Source: Sphingomonadaceae bacterium PASS1 (lineage in GTDB: Bacteria; Pseudomonadota; Alphaproteobacteria; Sphingomonadales; Sphingomonadaceae). From it: DNA of 64,000 bases. The notes under the pieces were generated by a model. The model did not search any database, was not told the DNA's origin, and saw only the letters and a program-made list of their open reading frames with translations. Positions 43,574 through 52,115 of the stretch are shown one piece after another. Made by a program: the position numbers and the translations under genes. The stretch lies in the NCBI GenBank assembly GCA_002255985.1, contig NKIR01000009.1, positions 62,001-126,000 of the forward strand. The letters run 5' to 3'. The stretch's first letter is position 1; the number at the start of each line of letters is the position of its first letter.

Positions 43574-45346
43574 CTAATTTCCGCCTGCAATCGTCGCTCG
43601 GTGAAATCCGCCATAAAGTGTCCAGCTGGTAATCTGGTCGGGATTGGAAAACCGAAAGCGCGCAATGCGTTTGCCGGGATTGTCCGTGTTGTACTGATCA
43701 ACGAAAGCATCACCATATGTTTCATCGGCAAATCTTTTGGAGAGATCAAACTCGTTGAAATCGCTGACGGTCGGATCGCGCGGGATGCAATTAGCCCGGA
43801 TCAACAGTGCATTTCCGGTCATGGGCAGAGTTTCGGCTTCACCCATCGCCCAGTTATAGCAAGATTCTGCTGTCCCTTCGGTTTCCGAGGTCCAGATTTC
43901 CTCAAAGGTCATTGCCTTTTCGTCGATCCGGATACGAGCGGCCCGGCTGAAATTGAGATGCTGGGGAACCGGGGGCTTCCCTGTGAACGGAAAGGCCTGG
44001 AACATCCCATTGTCGTAATAGGTAATCAGCCCGGGGCCGTCGACATGTGGGTGATGCGGGCTGAACGGATAACGGACAAACTGTCCTTTCGGCTTCAGAA
44101 CCTTTTCCGCAAGGGCGCCGTTCCAGCCAGTGGGATCGCCGTAGATCCATTTCACTTCGCCGGACTTTCGGCTGATGCCGATGATGGCGTCCATCTGCTT
44201 AAGCGATACGATGATAGTCCCATTCTTCTCGTCATAGGAAACGCCATTGCCATGGGTCCAATCGAGGTGGTCTGGAAAGCCACGCGTCGTCCAATAGGGC
44301 TGGAATAAATGAAAGTGAACACGCATCGGATCGAGGTAGTCAAAGCTGTCCCACTTCCACAAAACCTTGCCGTTCGCGTCATATTCGATGATCGCGTCCC
44401 CCATTACCATTTGCGCCTTGCGCGGTGCATTGGGGTCGGTAACGCTCGTGTAGTAATTCTCGATACGCCGAGCGTTCGCGGACATTGCGATAAAGTTCCC
44501 TCGCTTTGTCAGATACGGCTCGTGGTGAATTGTTTGGATACCATCGATCGGTATCGCGCCACTGGCAGGGTCGCGCAGCGGACTTAGCCCAGCGACGTAT
44601 TCGCGCTGAACATTACCGAGGACATCTATGATCCGGGTTCGCTGATCGGCCAGGGTCATAAGTATTCGTCCATCGGGCATCGACTGGATACCGGCGATGC
44701 GCTGTAGAGACCTGTAGTACCAAACCACCTCGCCGTCCTCATTCAAAGCGATGATCAGTCCAAATTTGCGCTGGAAGTCACGCTGACGGGGCGTCATCAG
44801 TGAACCGCGTTCAAGAAAATTGCGCCGAACCGAAACGAAGGTTATGCCCGGCTCAACCCGCCCGCGATCGATTTCGACGGTGTCGATCTTTGGCCAACTC
44901 AAGCCAACATCTGGAACCACCGGTGCACGGTAAGTGAGCTTGTTTAGCAACGGCGTCGACGTGCCTTTTGCGTTACGTAGCGCAATTGTTAGAGTCAGGT
45001 CTGACGAGTGGCGGAAGCCGACAATCGGTAAAGTGACGGAGCCATCTGAAGCGACAGGCGCCGAGACTCGCCAGCTTCTGTCCGGCCGCCCCGCCAAACG
45101 CTCCTGCACAGACACATCGACTGCAATTGCGTTTCGAGCCTGCAATGTGACGACCGCCGCCAGTGGAACAGCGGGATTCGAGTTTGCAACAATGGCCGGC
45201 TGCACCACGATAACAGGAACGGGCGACGCTGCCTGCTTCGCTGGAGCTGAAGTTGCCGCGTGGACAGCCGAACCGCACGGCAAAAGGCCGAGACATGCAA
45301 AAATTCCAAGAAATCCAGCTTTGTGGAGAATTCTGGCTCTTCGCAT
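43574..45346 (-). CDS. Arylsulfotransferase (ASST) family protein, secreted
   Basis: 590 residues with a signal peptide (GFLGIFACLGLLPCGSAVHA). The beta-propeller blades of PAPS-independent ASST are visible: VVWYYRS, GIQSMPDGRILMTL, KVLWKWDSFDYLDP, LDWTHGNGVSYDEKNGTIIV, GEVKWIYGDPTGW and SPHHPHVDGPGLITYYDNG. The histidines in HHEPYL, DWTHGN and SPHHPHV fit the positions of the active-site His residues. Such enzymes move sulfate from one phenolic sulfate to another phenol in the periplasm. It is the third gene behind the TonB receptor and lies beside the sulfatase operon, so the cluster both transfers and removes aryl sulfate. Confidence 0.88.
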   Translation of the reverse strand: MRRARILHKAGFLGIFACLGLLPCGSAVHAATSAPAKQAASPVPVIVVQPAIVANSNPAVPLAAVVTLQARNAIAVDVSVQERLAGRPDRSWRVSAPVASDGSVTLPIVGFRHSSDLTLTIALRNAKGTSTPLLNKLTYRAPVVPDVGLSWPKIDTVEIDRGRVEPGITFVSVRRNFLERGSLMTPRQRDFQRKFGLIIALNEDGEVVWYYRSLQRIAGIQSMPDGRILMTLADQRTRIIDVLGNVQREYVAGLSPLRDPASGAIPIDGIQTIHHEPYLTKRGNFIAMSANARRIENYYTSVTDPNAPRKAQMVMGDAIIEYDANGKVLWKWDSFDYLDPMRVHFHLFQPYWTTRGFPDHLDWTHGNGVSYDEKNGTIIVSLKQMDAIIGISRKSGEVKWIYGDPTGWNGALAEKVLKPKGQFVRYPFSPHHPHVDGPGLITYYDNGMFQAFPFTGKPPVPQHLNFSRAARIRIDEKAMTFEEIWTSETEGTAESCYNWAMGEAETLPMTGNALLIRANCIPRDPTVSDFNEFDLSKRFADETYGDAFVDQYNTDNPGKRIARFRFSNPDQITSWTLYGGFHRATIAGGN

Positions 45347-45386
45347 ATTCGCAAATTCCCTTGTTCAGCATCAAAGGCTGAATACT

Positions 45387-45626
45387 TCAGCCGGCCTCCA
45401 CGACGCATATTGCATCGCCAACCTGCGCATCTTCGCCTTCCGGAATAAGAATTTCAACTAGCGTGCCGCCACCCGTCGCTTCAACGACCTGCGTTACCTT
45501 GTCGGTCTCAACCTCGTAGATTGCATCGCCTTCTAAAAAACTTTCCCCAACGCCCTTGTGCCATTTAACGATAGTAGCTTCTTCCATATTCATGCCAAAT
45601 CGGGGCAATTTGAGTTTGATTTTCAC
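45387..45626 (-). CDS. Free-standing lipoyl (biotinyl-lipoyl) domain protein
   Basis: 79 residues from a GTG at 45626; the open frame further upstream runs through a hairpin and has no similarity. It is a single lipoyl domain: LPRFGMNMEEATIVKWHKGVG, then the lipoylated Lys in VETDKVTQVVEA, and GGTLVEILIPEGE at the end. The peripheral-subunit and acyltransferase domains of an E2 are absent. E1 alpha and beta genes are at 52.1-54.1 kb in the same cluster and no E2 or E3 was found in the window. It may serve as a swinging arm for that E1. Confidence 0.85.
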   Translation of the reverse strand: MKIKLKLPRFGMNMEEATIVKWHKGVGESFLEGDAIYEVETDKVTQVVEATGGGTLVEILIPEGEDAQVGDAICVVEAG

Positions 45627-45655
45627 GATGGAAGGTTCCCGCTGGTTTTTCCGGG

Positions 45656-45691
45656 ACCGTTTGTGGCCGTTTAACGATGGCCACAAACGGT
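45656..45691 (-). promoter_or_regulatory. Stem-loop between TonB receptor 1 and lipoyl gene
   Basis: A perfect 13-bp stem (45656-45668 pairing with 45679-45691) encloses a 10-base loop. It has no T run on either side, so it is probably an RNA-processing or partial-termination element that lowers expression of the downstream lipoyl and sulfotransferase genes compared with the receptor. Confidence 0.7.
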
Positions 45692-45711
45692 CTCGATCAA
45701 TTGCAATGATC

Positions 45712-48030
45712 TTAGAATTTAATACCTAGTTTTACGCCATAGGTTCCTGGTTCATTTACGATACACTGGTTGGTGAAGGAACCTGGCTGAATCGTTTGGC
45801 AGAAGCGTTTATCGAAAATATTCTTGCCAAACAGCGCCAGTTCAAAATTCTGATCCATACCGAACAGATAGCGAAGTCGGGCATCAAACGTCGTTCGGCT
45901 CGGCAGAAATTCATCTACCGTGTTGTGAAAACCGGCAAACTGACTGCTGGTCTGCTTGAAGCTGACCTGGGCGCGCAACTGATTGTCGCCGATATCAAAT
46001 GTCTTCTGTACCAGCCCCGTAAAAGTAGCCTTTGGCGTATGGGGGGTCCGCTTGCCCGAGAAGTCAGGGCCGCCTGCTTCTTCCGCAAGGAAGAAGCTGT
46101 CATATTTGGCATCAAGCAGGCCTACGCCACCCTGGATAAGCCAGCCACCCTCCGGTGCCCAAGTAAGCTCCGCCTCGACGCCGTTAATGCTTGCCTTGCC
46201 TGCGTTGAGCAGAGCTGCTGCACCACCGATAAAGGTGAAAACTTGCTGGTTCTGATAATCGCTCAAGAAACCGGCGATGTTCAACTGAAGCGTGCGGTCA
46301 AAAAGCTCCAGCTTCGTACCTACTTCATATGACGTAATCTTCTCCGGATCCACGCCCTTCTGAAGGTTGGCTATCGGTTGCGCGACCTGCAGGTTATATG
46401 CCGGAATGAGGTTGAACGTGCCTCCCTTGAAGCCCTTGGAAACGCTGGCATAGATCAGCGCATCCTCGCTCGGCTTGAAGTTGAGGCCGACCTTGCCACC
46501 CCAGTTGCTCCATGACTTGCCAAAAGGCACGTCGCCTGAATTTTGAGCCGGATTGGACAGGGCCACGAGCGAAGCCGCTTCAAGATGTGCCCCGATCGTG
46601 GGAGCGAAATTCGTCCAGGCACCCACTCCTCCCCCTGTGCGTCGGAACGAGCGAGCGGAACCGCGCTTCGATTCATCCGAGTAACGAATACCCGCTACCA
46701 GACTCAATTGATCCGAAAGATTGATGTCAAACTGGCCATAAGCCGATGTAATTTTGGTCTTCTGGCTAAATATCAGCGAATTGAGCCCGACCGGTGGCGT
46801 GCCGATGCCGGCGGTCAATATGCTGCGAGCAACATGGCCTGAGTTTTGTTCATCAAACAGGAACAGGCCGCCGACGAAGTTGAAAGGCTGATCCTTGCCA
46901 TTGGTCGCGATCCGGAATTCCTGTGACTTCTGATTGGTGTCGACATCATTATGCACTTCGACTCGGCCGTTCGGGCCAGAATCGACATCTTCCTGACGAC
47001 TGATCGAATGATCGTAGACAGCACTGATAGACGAAAGCGTAACTGGTCCGACATCGAGCGCAATGTTCAGCGTGTTTCCAAACACCTTGGAGTGCGCGAA
47101 GCTCTGAAAATTTGAATAGCTCTCTTCGAATTTTCCGGGCGAAACAAAGCCATAGGGATCAGCGCAACCGTTACCGGGCTGGCGGCTCGGATTGGCGCAA
47201 GCGGTCGCCCCGCCGCCGGGCTGGAGAAAGCCGATGGGCAGGTAGTTGGGTTGTTGACCGGTATCCTTGCCGTAGAGGCCAGAGTAGGTGATGTTGAAAT
47301 TGCCCGAGGGGCTGAATGCAAGCGACCCGCGCAGGGCATAACGATCACGCTCACCACCGCGCACACCCAGAGTAACATTGCGCTGGATGCCATCGCGCTT
47401 CTGGAGCTGACTGGCAATACGAACCGCAAACATGTCGCCGATCGGGGCGCCTGCAGCCCCCTGCAGATCGATCGCATTGAACCGCCCATAGCTAATCGAA
47501 CCTTCACCGTTGGCTTCTTCGCCTACGCGGGCCTGCCGGGTTGTGACGTTTAGGGCACCACCGGTCGTGCTGCGGCCAAAGAGGGCCACCTGCGGTCCGC
47601 GAAGCACCTCGATCCGCGAAATGTCGAACAATGCAAAAGTGTTGAGATTGGGCGAGTTTAGTGCAACCTCATCCACCACCATCGCAACAGAACCCACCTG
47701 ATTGAAGGTGAAATTCTGATCCTGGATGCCACGGATGCCGATGCTCGAACCAATGCCGCCGGCAGGCTGATAATTGAGGTTGGGCGTAAAGCCGGCCAGA
47801 TCTTCGGTTGACGACAAGCCTAGGCGACTGATCGTGGCTGAACTGAACGCTGTGACTGCGACAGGAACATCCTGCAAATTTTGCTCGCGCTTCTGCGCGG
47901 TAACGATGATTTCTTCTACACCGCCCGCCTTGCTGTTGTTTTCCTGAGGATTATCCTGCGCAAACGCAGGCGTCGTGAGGGCTACAAGCGAAACCGCAGC
48001 CAGTAATGATTGACCAAAAGCAGATGACAT
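45712..48030 (-). CDS. TonB-dependent outer-membrane receptor 1
   Basis: About 772 residues from ATG 48030, with GGAGGT just upstream. A signal peptide (LLAAVSLVALTTPAFA) and TonB box (VEEIIVTAQKREQNLQDVPV) lead into the plug (ISRIEVLRGPQVALFGRSTTGGALN). The beta-barrel ends with GVKLGIKF. It belongs to the sphingomonad family of receptors found near aromatic catabolic genes. It probably imports the cluster's substrate across the outer membrane. It starts the TonB-lipoyl-ASST operon and has two operator-like sites upstream. Confidence 0.95.
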   Translation of the reverse strand: MSSAFGQSLLAAVSLVALTTPAFAQDNPQENNSKAGGVEEIIVTAQKREQNLQDVPVAVTAFSSATISRLGLSSTEDLAGFTPNLNYQPAGGIGSSIGIRGIQDQNFTFNQVGSVAMVVDEVALNSPNLNTFALFDISRIEVLRGPQVALFGRSTTGGALNVTTRQARVGEEANGEGSISYGRFNAIDLQGAAGAPIGDMFAVRIASQLQKRDGIQRNVTLGVRGGERDRYALRGSLAFSPSGNFNITYSGLYGKDTGQQPNYLPIGFLQPGGGATACANPSRQPGNGCADPYGFVSPGKFEESYSNFQSFAHSKVFGNTLNIALDVGPVTLSSISAVYDHSISRQEDVDSGPNGRVEVHNDVDTNQKSQEFRIATNGKDQPFNFVGGLFLFDEQNSGHVARSILTAGIGTPPVGLNSLIFSQKTKITSAYGQFDINLSDQLSLVAGIRYSDESKRGSARSFRRTGGGVGAWTNFAPTIGAHLEAASLVALSNPAQNSGDVPFGKSWSNWGGKVGLNFKPSEDALIYASVSKGFKGGTFNLIPAYNLQVAQPIANLQKGVDPEKITSYEVGTKLELFDRTLQLNIAGFLSDYQNQQVFTFIGGAAALLNAGKASINGVEAELTWAPEGGWLIQGGVGLLDAKYDSFFLAEEAGGPDFSGKRTPHTPKATFTGLVQKTFDIGDNQLRAQVSFKQTSSQFAGFHNTVDEFLPSRTTFDARLRYLFGMDQNFELALFGKNIFDKRFCQTIQPGSFTNQCIVNEPGTYGVKLGIKF

Positions 48031-48090
48031 AATTACCTCCCCAAACACCCTTCAAACGGGTTTACGGCCTCCTAATCAAGATAACAAAAC

Positions 48091-48099
48091 TGTGCAACA
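48091..48099 (-). promoter_or_regulatory. Operator-like half-site B
   Basis: TGTGCAACA, one arm of the cluster's repeated TTGTTG-NN-CAACAA motif, about 60 bases upstream of TonB receptor 1. The second arm is degenerate. Confidence 0.35.
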
Positions 48100-48251
48100 T
48101 TAATTTCACAACTGATCGACCTACCCAACACGGTATTTCTCAAAGGAAGTCAGTACATTTTTAAAAATTCCTATTATATACATATTTTTCAAGTTATTAA
48201 TATAACCACGCCTCCTTGAAAAAAATTGAAGGTCAAATCAGGTCCCAAAAA

Positions 48252-48264
48252 TATGTTGCACATA
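48252..48264 (-). promoter_or_regulatory. Operator-like site C (imperfect)
   Basis: ATGTTGCACATAT resembles TTGTTGCACAACAA with degenerate arms, about 220 bases upstream of TonB receptor 1. Confidence 0.35.
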
Positions 48265-48305
48265 TATTTAGCTTTATGCCCTTAGCCACCTGCCGATAGC
48301 GCGCA

Positions 48306-49478
48306 TCAGGCTGGCGCATTCGCGACTTTAGCCGCGTGAAATCGCGCAGGAATCAGAATCAGTGCGAAGGATGCCGCAAATGCCACAATTCCGAACCACT
48401 GGACGACAATAAACGAGTTGCCGACCAATAGCGTCGCGCCAATCGCCGGTCCGATGGCCAGGCCCAAAGTCTGCATTGCAACAGCAAAGGTCACCACCCG
48501 CCCCGAGCCATCAAAGCTCGCCATAGTCGCGAGAAGATAGGGGTGCGTTTTATTGAATCCGAAATTATAAACACAAACAGCAATTGCGTAACTCAGCGCG
48601 GTCATGGTGCCGTAGAGGAAGAACATCAACGGCACGATGCCTGCCGCAATGGCAATCGCCAGCATGATCGCTCGGCCAAACCGCGCGCCGACGATCGATG
48701 GGATCAAGGCGCCGAGGATGCCCGCAAATTGGGCAATCGTGAGGCCAAAGGCCGCCTGACCTTCAGAGAGACCGCCAGAAATGGCAATGCGAAAGAGATA
48801 GGTCCAGATGACACCCTGTGCGAGAAAATAGGCAAACATCGCGCCGAGCGCAGATAGGGTCAGCGCAACGGGAAACGATACCCGGGCTTCGGCACCCCCC
48901 TGGTGCGCCCCATCGGAAGTCGGCAACCAGCCTACAATCGCAAATCCCAGTGCGGCGAAGGCGGCAAAGAACAACAGTAACCCCTGCATACCGGAATATT
49001 CGTAGAGGAACGGCATGAACCCGAGCACGATTGCGCCGTACACTCCGGAAAATGCAACCAGAATGCCAAAATTCCTGTCCGGCTTGTCAGTCAGGGCTAT
49101 TGCCGCAAATCCGATGGACACGATACCCCCGCAACCCAGTCCTGCAACAAAGCGCAGTGCACTAAATGACGTCAGCTCGCTGGTTAGTAGGGAACCAATC
49201 TGGCCGGCCACGGTGAGAGCGATGCATGCAGCAAGCATGTGCCGCCAGTTAAGGCGCCGCGTGAGAAAAATGAGCAGAATTGTCATGGTTGCAAAGCCGG
49301 CCATTTCTATCGAGGCTATGAACCCGGCCTGTTCCTCAGAGAACCCCATGCGCTCAACCAAGCCCTGAACGAACCCGGGCTGGACGATGAAGACCTCACC
49401 TCCCATCACCCCCATATAGACGCCCGCGGCAACGGATCGGATCGAGGACGGATTAAAGGCTGCATTCTGTCGGTCCAT
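48306..49478 (-). CDS. MFS transporter 1
   Basis: 390 residues, 12 predicted spans, ATG 49478 with AGGGGAG upstream. The N-terminal region YMGVMGGEVFIVQPGFVQGLVERMGFSEEQAGF is similar in layout to the second MFS protein of this cluster at 60208, suggesting paralogues. It would carry an aromatic acid or a related anion over the inner membrane. It is divergent from aldehyde dehydrogenase 2 across a 264-bp region with an operator-like site. Confidence 0.85.
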   Translation of the reverse strand: MDRQNAAFNPSSIRSVAAGVYMGVMGGEVFIVQPGFVQGLVERMGFSEEQAGFIASIEMAGFATMTILLIFLTRRLNWRHMLAACIALTVAGQIGSLLTSELTSFSALRFVAGLGCGGIVSIGFAAIALTDKPDRNFGILVAFSGVYGAIVLGFMPFLYEYSGMQGLLLFFAAFAALGFAIVGWLPTSDGAHQGGAEARVSFPVALTLSALGAMFAYFLAQGVIWTYLFRIAISGGLSEGQAAFGLTIAQFAGILGALIPSIVGARFGRAIMLAIAIAAGIVPLMFFLYGTMTALSYAIAVCVYNFGFNKTHPYLLATMASFDGSGRVVTFAVAMQTLGLAIGPAIGATLLVGNSFIVVQWFGIVAFAASFALILIPARFHAAKVANAPA

Positions 49479-49567
49479 TGTCGATTCACTCCCCTGGGCT
49501 TCATCTTTGTCTTCTAGTTCGATTGGCTAAGCGCGGCGCAATGATAGGTCAAGGAAGTGATTTAAAT

Positions 49568-49580
49568 ATTGTACAACAAT
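49568..49580 (+). promoter_or_regulatory. Operator-like site D
   Basis: Contains TTGTACAACAA with an outer A/T symmetry, in the divergent region between MFS transporter 1 and aldehyde dehydrogenase 2. The same 11 bases recur at 51966-51976. Confidence 0.5.
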
Positions 49581-49742
49581 AATGACCAGATTTACATTGC
49601 TTACCCCACCTTCTTTGAACCCTTTTCTGCTACAATGTCTACATATTGAGGAGTATTGGATAAGCATTCCGATCTGACCGCGGTTGACGCTCCTCATGAA
49701 ATGGTCCACAGAAATCGTCAATTCTCTACCTGGAGTTACAAC

Positions 49743-51239
49743 ATGTCGTCCGAAATCAAGGTACGAACATATCTCGAAAAATCCCGGCCGATGCTGATCG
49801 GAGGACAATGGAGCGAAGGTAGCGGCGGCGTTCAACAACTGATTGATCCGGCAACCGAACAGGTCATCGGCACGGCCGCCCTGGCTGCCGAGACTGATAT
49901 CGATCTCGCCGTCGCAGCAGCCAGGAACGCTTTCGAATCCCCAAACTGGCGGCGCATGCCGCCAGCCGACCGTGCCAAGCGCCTTTGGAAGCTCGCCGAG
50001 CTGGTCGAGGAAAATGCCGATGAGCTTGCTTATCTGGACACGCTGAATGAGGGAATGCCGCTGGGCCTGGCCGAATTTCTTTGCGGCGCCGGTCCGGCAG
50101 AAGCGCTGCGCTATTATGCAGGCTGGTGCACCAAGATCGAAGGCACAACGGCGGCAATCTCTATGCCGGACAGCCGGCCGCAAGGGGCGTTCGGGCCAGC
50201 GCATCACGCATACACGTTGCGCGAGCCACTTGGGGTAGTTGGTGCCATCTCACCTTGGAATGTGCCCACTTTGATGGCGCTTGCCAAGATCGGTCCGGCG
50301 CTTGCGGCTGGCAACACGGTCGTGCTCAAGCCTTCCGAGCTGACGCCATTGTCTGCTCTTCGTTTGGGCGAGCTATTGGCAGAGGCGGATTTTCCAGATG
50401 GGGTTGTAAATATTGTACCCGGGTCTGGCCCAATCGCGGGCGCTCATTTGGCTGCACATCAGAATGTCGATATGATTTCCTTTACCGGATCAACTGCGAC
50501 CGGAAAGGAGGTCGCGCGGCTGGCACTTGGCAATCTCAAACGTGTCGGCCTTGAGCTAGGCGGCAAATCCCCGATCCTTGTCTTCGAGGATGCAGATCTC
50601 GAATCTGCCATACCCGCGCTTGCCGAGGCGGTATTCATGAATTCGGGGCAGATCTGCTTTGCCGGCACGCGGGTCTATGTGCAGCGAGGGATCTTTGAAG
50701 CCACCGTAGAGGGCGTTGCCCGAATTGCGGCAGCCATGAAGGTTGGCCACGGGCTGGATCCCGAAACGGCACTAGGTCCGCTTATTTCTGCGCGGCAACG
50801 CGACGGGGTCATGCGGTATATAGAAGCCGCGCGCGCGGGAGGCGATCGGATTGCCACGGGCGGCAATCGATTAGCTCGCGACGGCTTCTTTATCGAACCC
50901 ACGGTGATCGTTCCCAAATCTATTAATTCCGCCATTGTTCGGGACGAGATATTCGGGCCGGTTTTGTGCATTATGCCATTCGACACGCTGGAAGAGGCGA
51001 TCGCGCTTGCCAACGACACGCCTTATGGACTGGCTTCGGGCGTATTTACTTCCAGCTTGTCGACGGCGCATCGCGCTGCAGCGGAAATCCGTGCCGGCTC
51101 GGTTTGGATAAATTGCTACGCCATGCTTGATGAAGCCATGCCTACAGGCGGCTATCGGCAATCAGGGTGGGGTCGGGAGGCCGGCCGCCAAGGCGTCGAG
51201 GAACTGACGCAGACCAAGAGTGTTGTCGCCAGTCTCTGA
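49743..51239 (+). CDS. NAD(P)-dependent aldehyde dehydrogenase 2
   Basis: 498 residues from ATG 49743 with TGGAG upstream. The motifs are complete: SPWNVPTLMALAKIGPALAAGN, FTGSTATGKEVARLAL, catalytic Glu in LELGGKSPI, catalytic Cys in NSGQICFAGTR and EIFGPVLCIMPF. It is of the betaine/aromatic aldehyde dehydrogenase type. It is not closely similar to the dehydrogenase at 35422, so it probably acts on a different aldehyde, such as one formed by the aminotransferase or SDR enzymes in this half of the cluster. The GntR gene begins 3 bases after it. Confidence 0.9.
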   Translation: MSSEIKVRTYLEKSRPMLIGGQWSEGSGGVQQLIDPATEQVIGTAALAAETDIDLAVAAARNAFESPNWRRMPPADRAKRLWKLAELVEENADELAYLDTLNEGMPLGLAEFLCGAGPAEALRYYAGWCTKIEGTTAAISMPDSRPQGAFGPAHHAYTLREPLGVVGAISPWNVPTLMALAKIGPALAAGNTVVLKPSELTPLSALRLGELLAEADFPDGVVNIVPGSGPIAGAHLAAHQNVDMISFTGSTATGKEVARLALGNLKRVGLELGGKSPILVFEDADLESAIPALAEAVFMNSGQICFAGTRVYVQRGIFEATVEGVARIAAAMKVGHGLDPETALGPLISARQRDGVMRYIEAARAGGDRIATGGNRLARDGFFIEPTVIVPKSINSAIVRDEIFGPVLCIMPFDTLEEAIALANDTPYGLASGVFTSSLSTAHRAAAEIRAGSVWINCYAMLDEAMPTGGYRQSGWGREAGRQGVEELTQTKSVVASL

Positions 51240-51241
51240 AC

Positions 51242-51964
51242 ATGTTGACCAATTTTTCAGATGACTTAGGGATAGTGGCCTGTAATAAGTTCCAAGGGAC
51301 AATTGTTTTGCCAACTGCTAAACTGCGTACGTATCACACGATCCGGAAAGCCATATTGAGTGGGATGTTCCCGCCCGGGTCACATTTGCGCGAAGAGGAG
51401 CTTAGCGAACTCTGCAATACTAGCCGTACGCCCGTACGGCAGGCCATTCGTCGGCTGGCTGACGAAGGATTGGTCACGATTGCCGCTAACAAGCGAAGCT
51501 ATGTTGCCGATGTCGACGAAACCCATGCAGAGGAAATCTTCGATTTACTGGCCTTTCTGGAAAGTTATCTGGCTGGCCTTGCTGCCACACGCATAACGCC
51601 CGAAAAGTTGACTGAATTGCAATCGATCCTCGATCTGCAAAAACATCTCATCGCTACTCATCCTGAGGATGATCAAAGGTTTCTTGAACTCAACATCCAA
51701 TTTCACCGGCTGATCCATCAGGCCGGGGGTAGCCCGATTTTGCTGGAAATCGCTTCACGCGTAGAAAACTTTACGCAGAGCCTTTACCTTAAGCATGGAC
51801 GCGCGACCGAGAATGCCGGATCGGTCGATCAGCATGAGCAGCTGTTCAATGCATTGGCGAGCGGGGACAGAACGCGCAGCGAACTGCTCATGCGGCTACA
51901 CGTTGAATCCGTCCGCAAGGAATGTCGAGAAATCTGGCTCGATTTAAACGGCCGCAGGGATTAA
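51242..51964 (+). CDS. GntR-family transcriptional regulator with FCD domain
   Basis: 240 residues. The winged helix (about 30-100) has LREEELSELCNTSRTPVRQAIRRLADEGLVTI. The FCD ligand-binding domain (about 110-225) has the histidine pattern LNIQFHRLIHQAGGSP, HEQLFNAL and LHVESV that binds a metal plus an organic acid in FadR/VanR-type members. It is the only dedicated regulator inside the cluster. TTG-rich inverted repeats with CAACAA arms in the cluster promoters are its likely operators. It may be translated from the aldehyde dehydrogenase transcript. Confidence 0.93.
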   Translation: MLTNFSDDLGIVACNKFQGTIVLPTAKLRTYHTIRKAILSGMFPPGSHLREEELSELCNTSRTPVRQAIRRLADEGLVTIAANKRSYVADVDETHAEEIFDLLAFLESYLAGLAATRITPEKLTELQSILDLQKHLIATHPEDDQRFLELNIQFHRLIHQAGGSPILLEIASRVENFTQSLYLKHGRATENAGSVDQHEQLFNALASGDRTRSELLMRLHVESVRKECREIWLDLNGRRD

Positions 51965-51965
51965 T

Positions 51966-51976
51966 TTGTACAACAA
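51966..51976 (+). promoter_or_regulatory. Operator-like site E
   Basis: TTGTACAACAA directly after the GntR stop codon, upstream of the E1 alpha gene; identical to the core of site D. Confidence 0.5.
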
Positions 51977-52050
51977 GATTTAGGGCTTACGTAAGCGTAT
52001 TGCAAAAAAAACCTTAAATTTTGGGGATCATCTTTACCCTGCTTGAATAA

Positions 52051-52064
52051 TTGTTGCACAAATT
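52051..52064 (+). promoter_or_regulatory. Operator-like site F
   Basis: TTGTTGCACAAATT, with one perfect arm and a partial second arm, about 52 bases upstream of the E1 alpha start. Confidence 0.5.
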
Positions 52065-52115
52065 TGAATTCCCTGTCACTGCAGCCGGAACAGTTGCAGC
52101 GCGTCGGAAATACAA

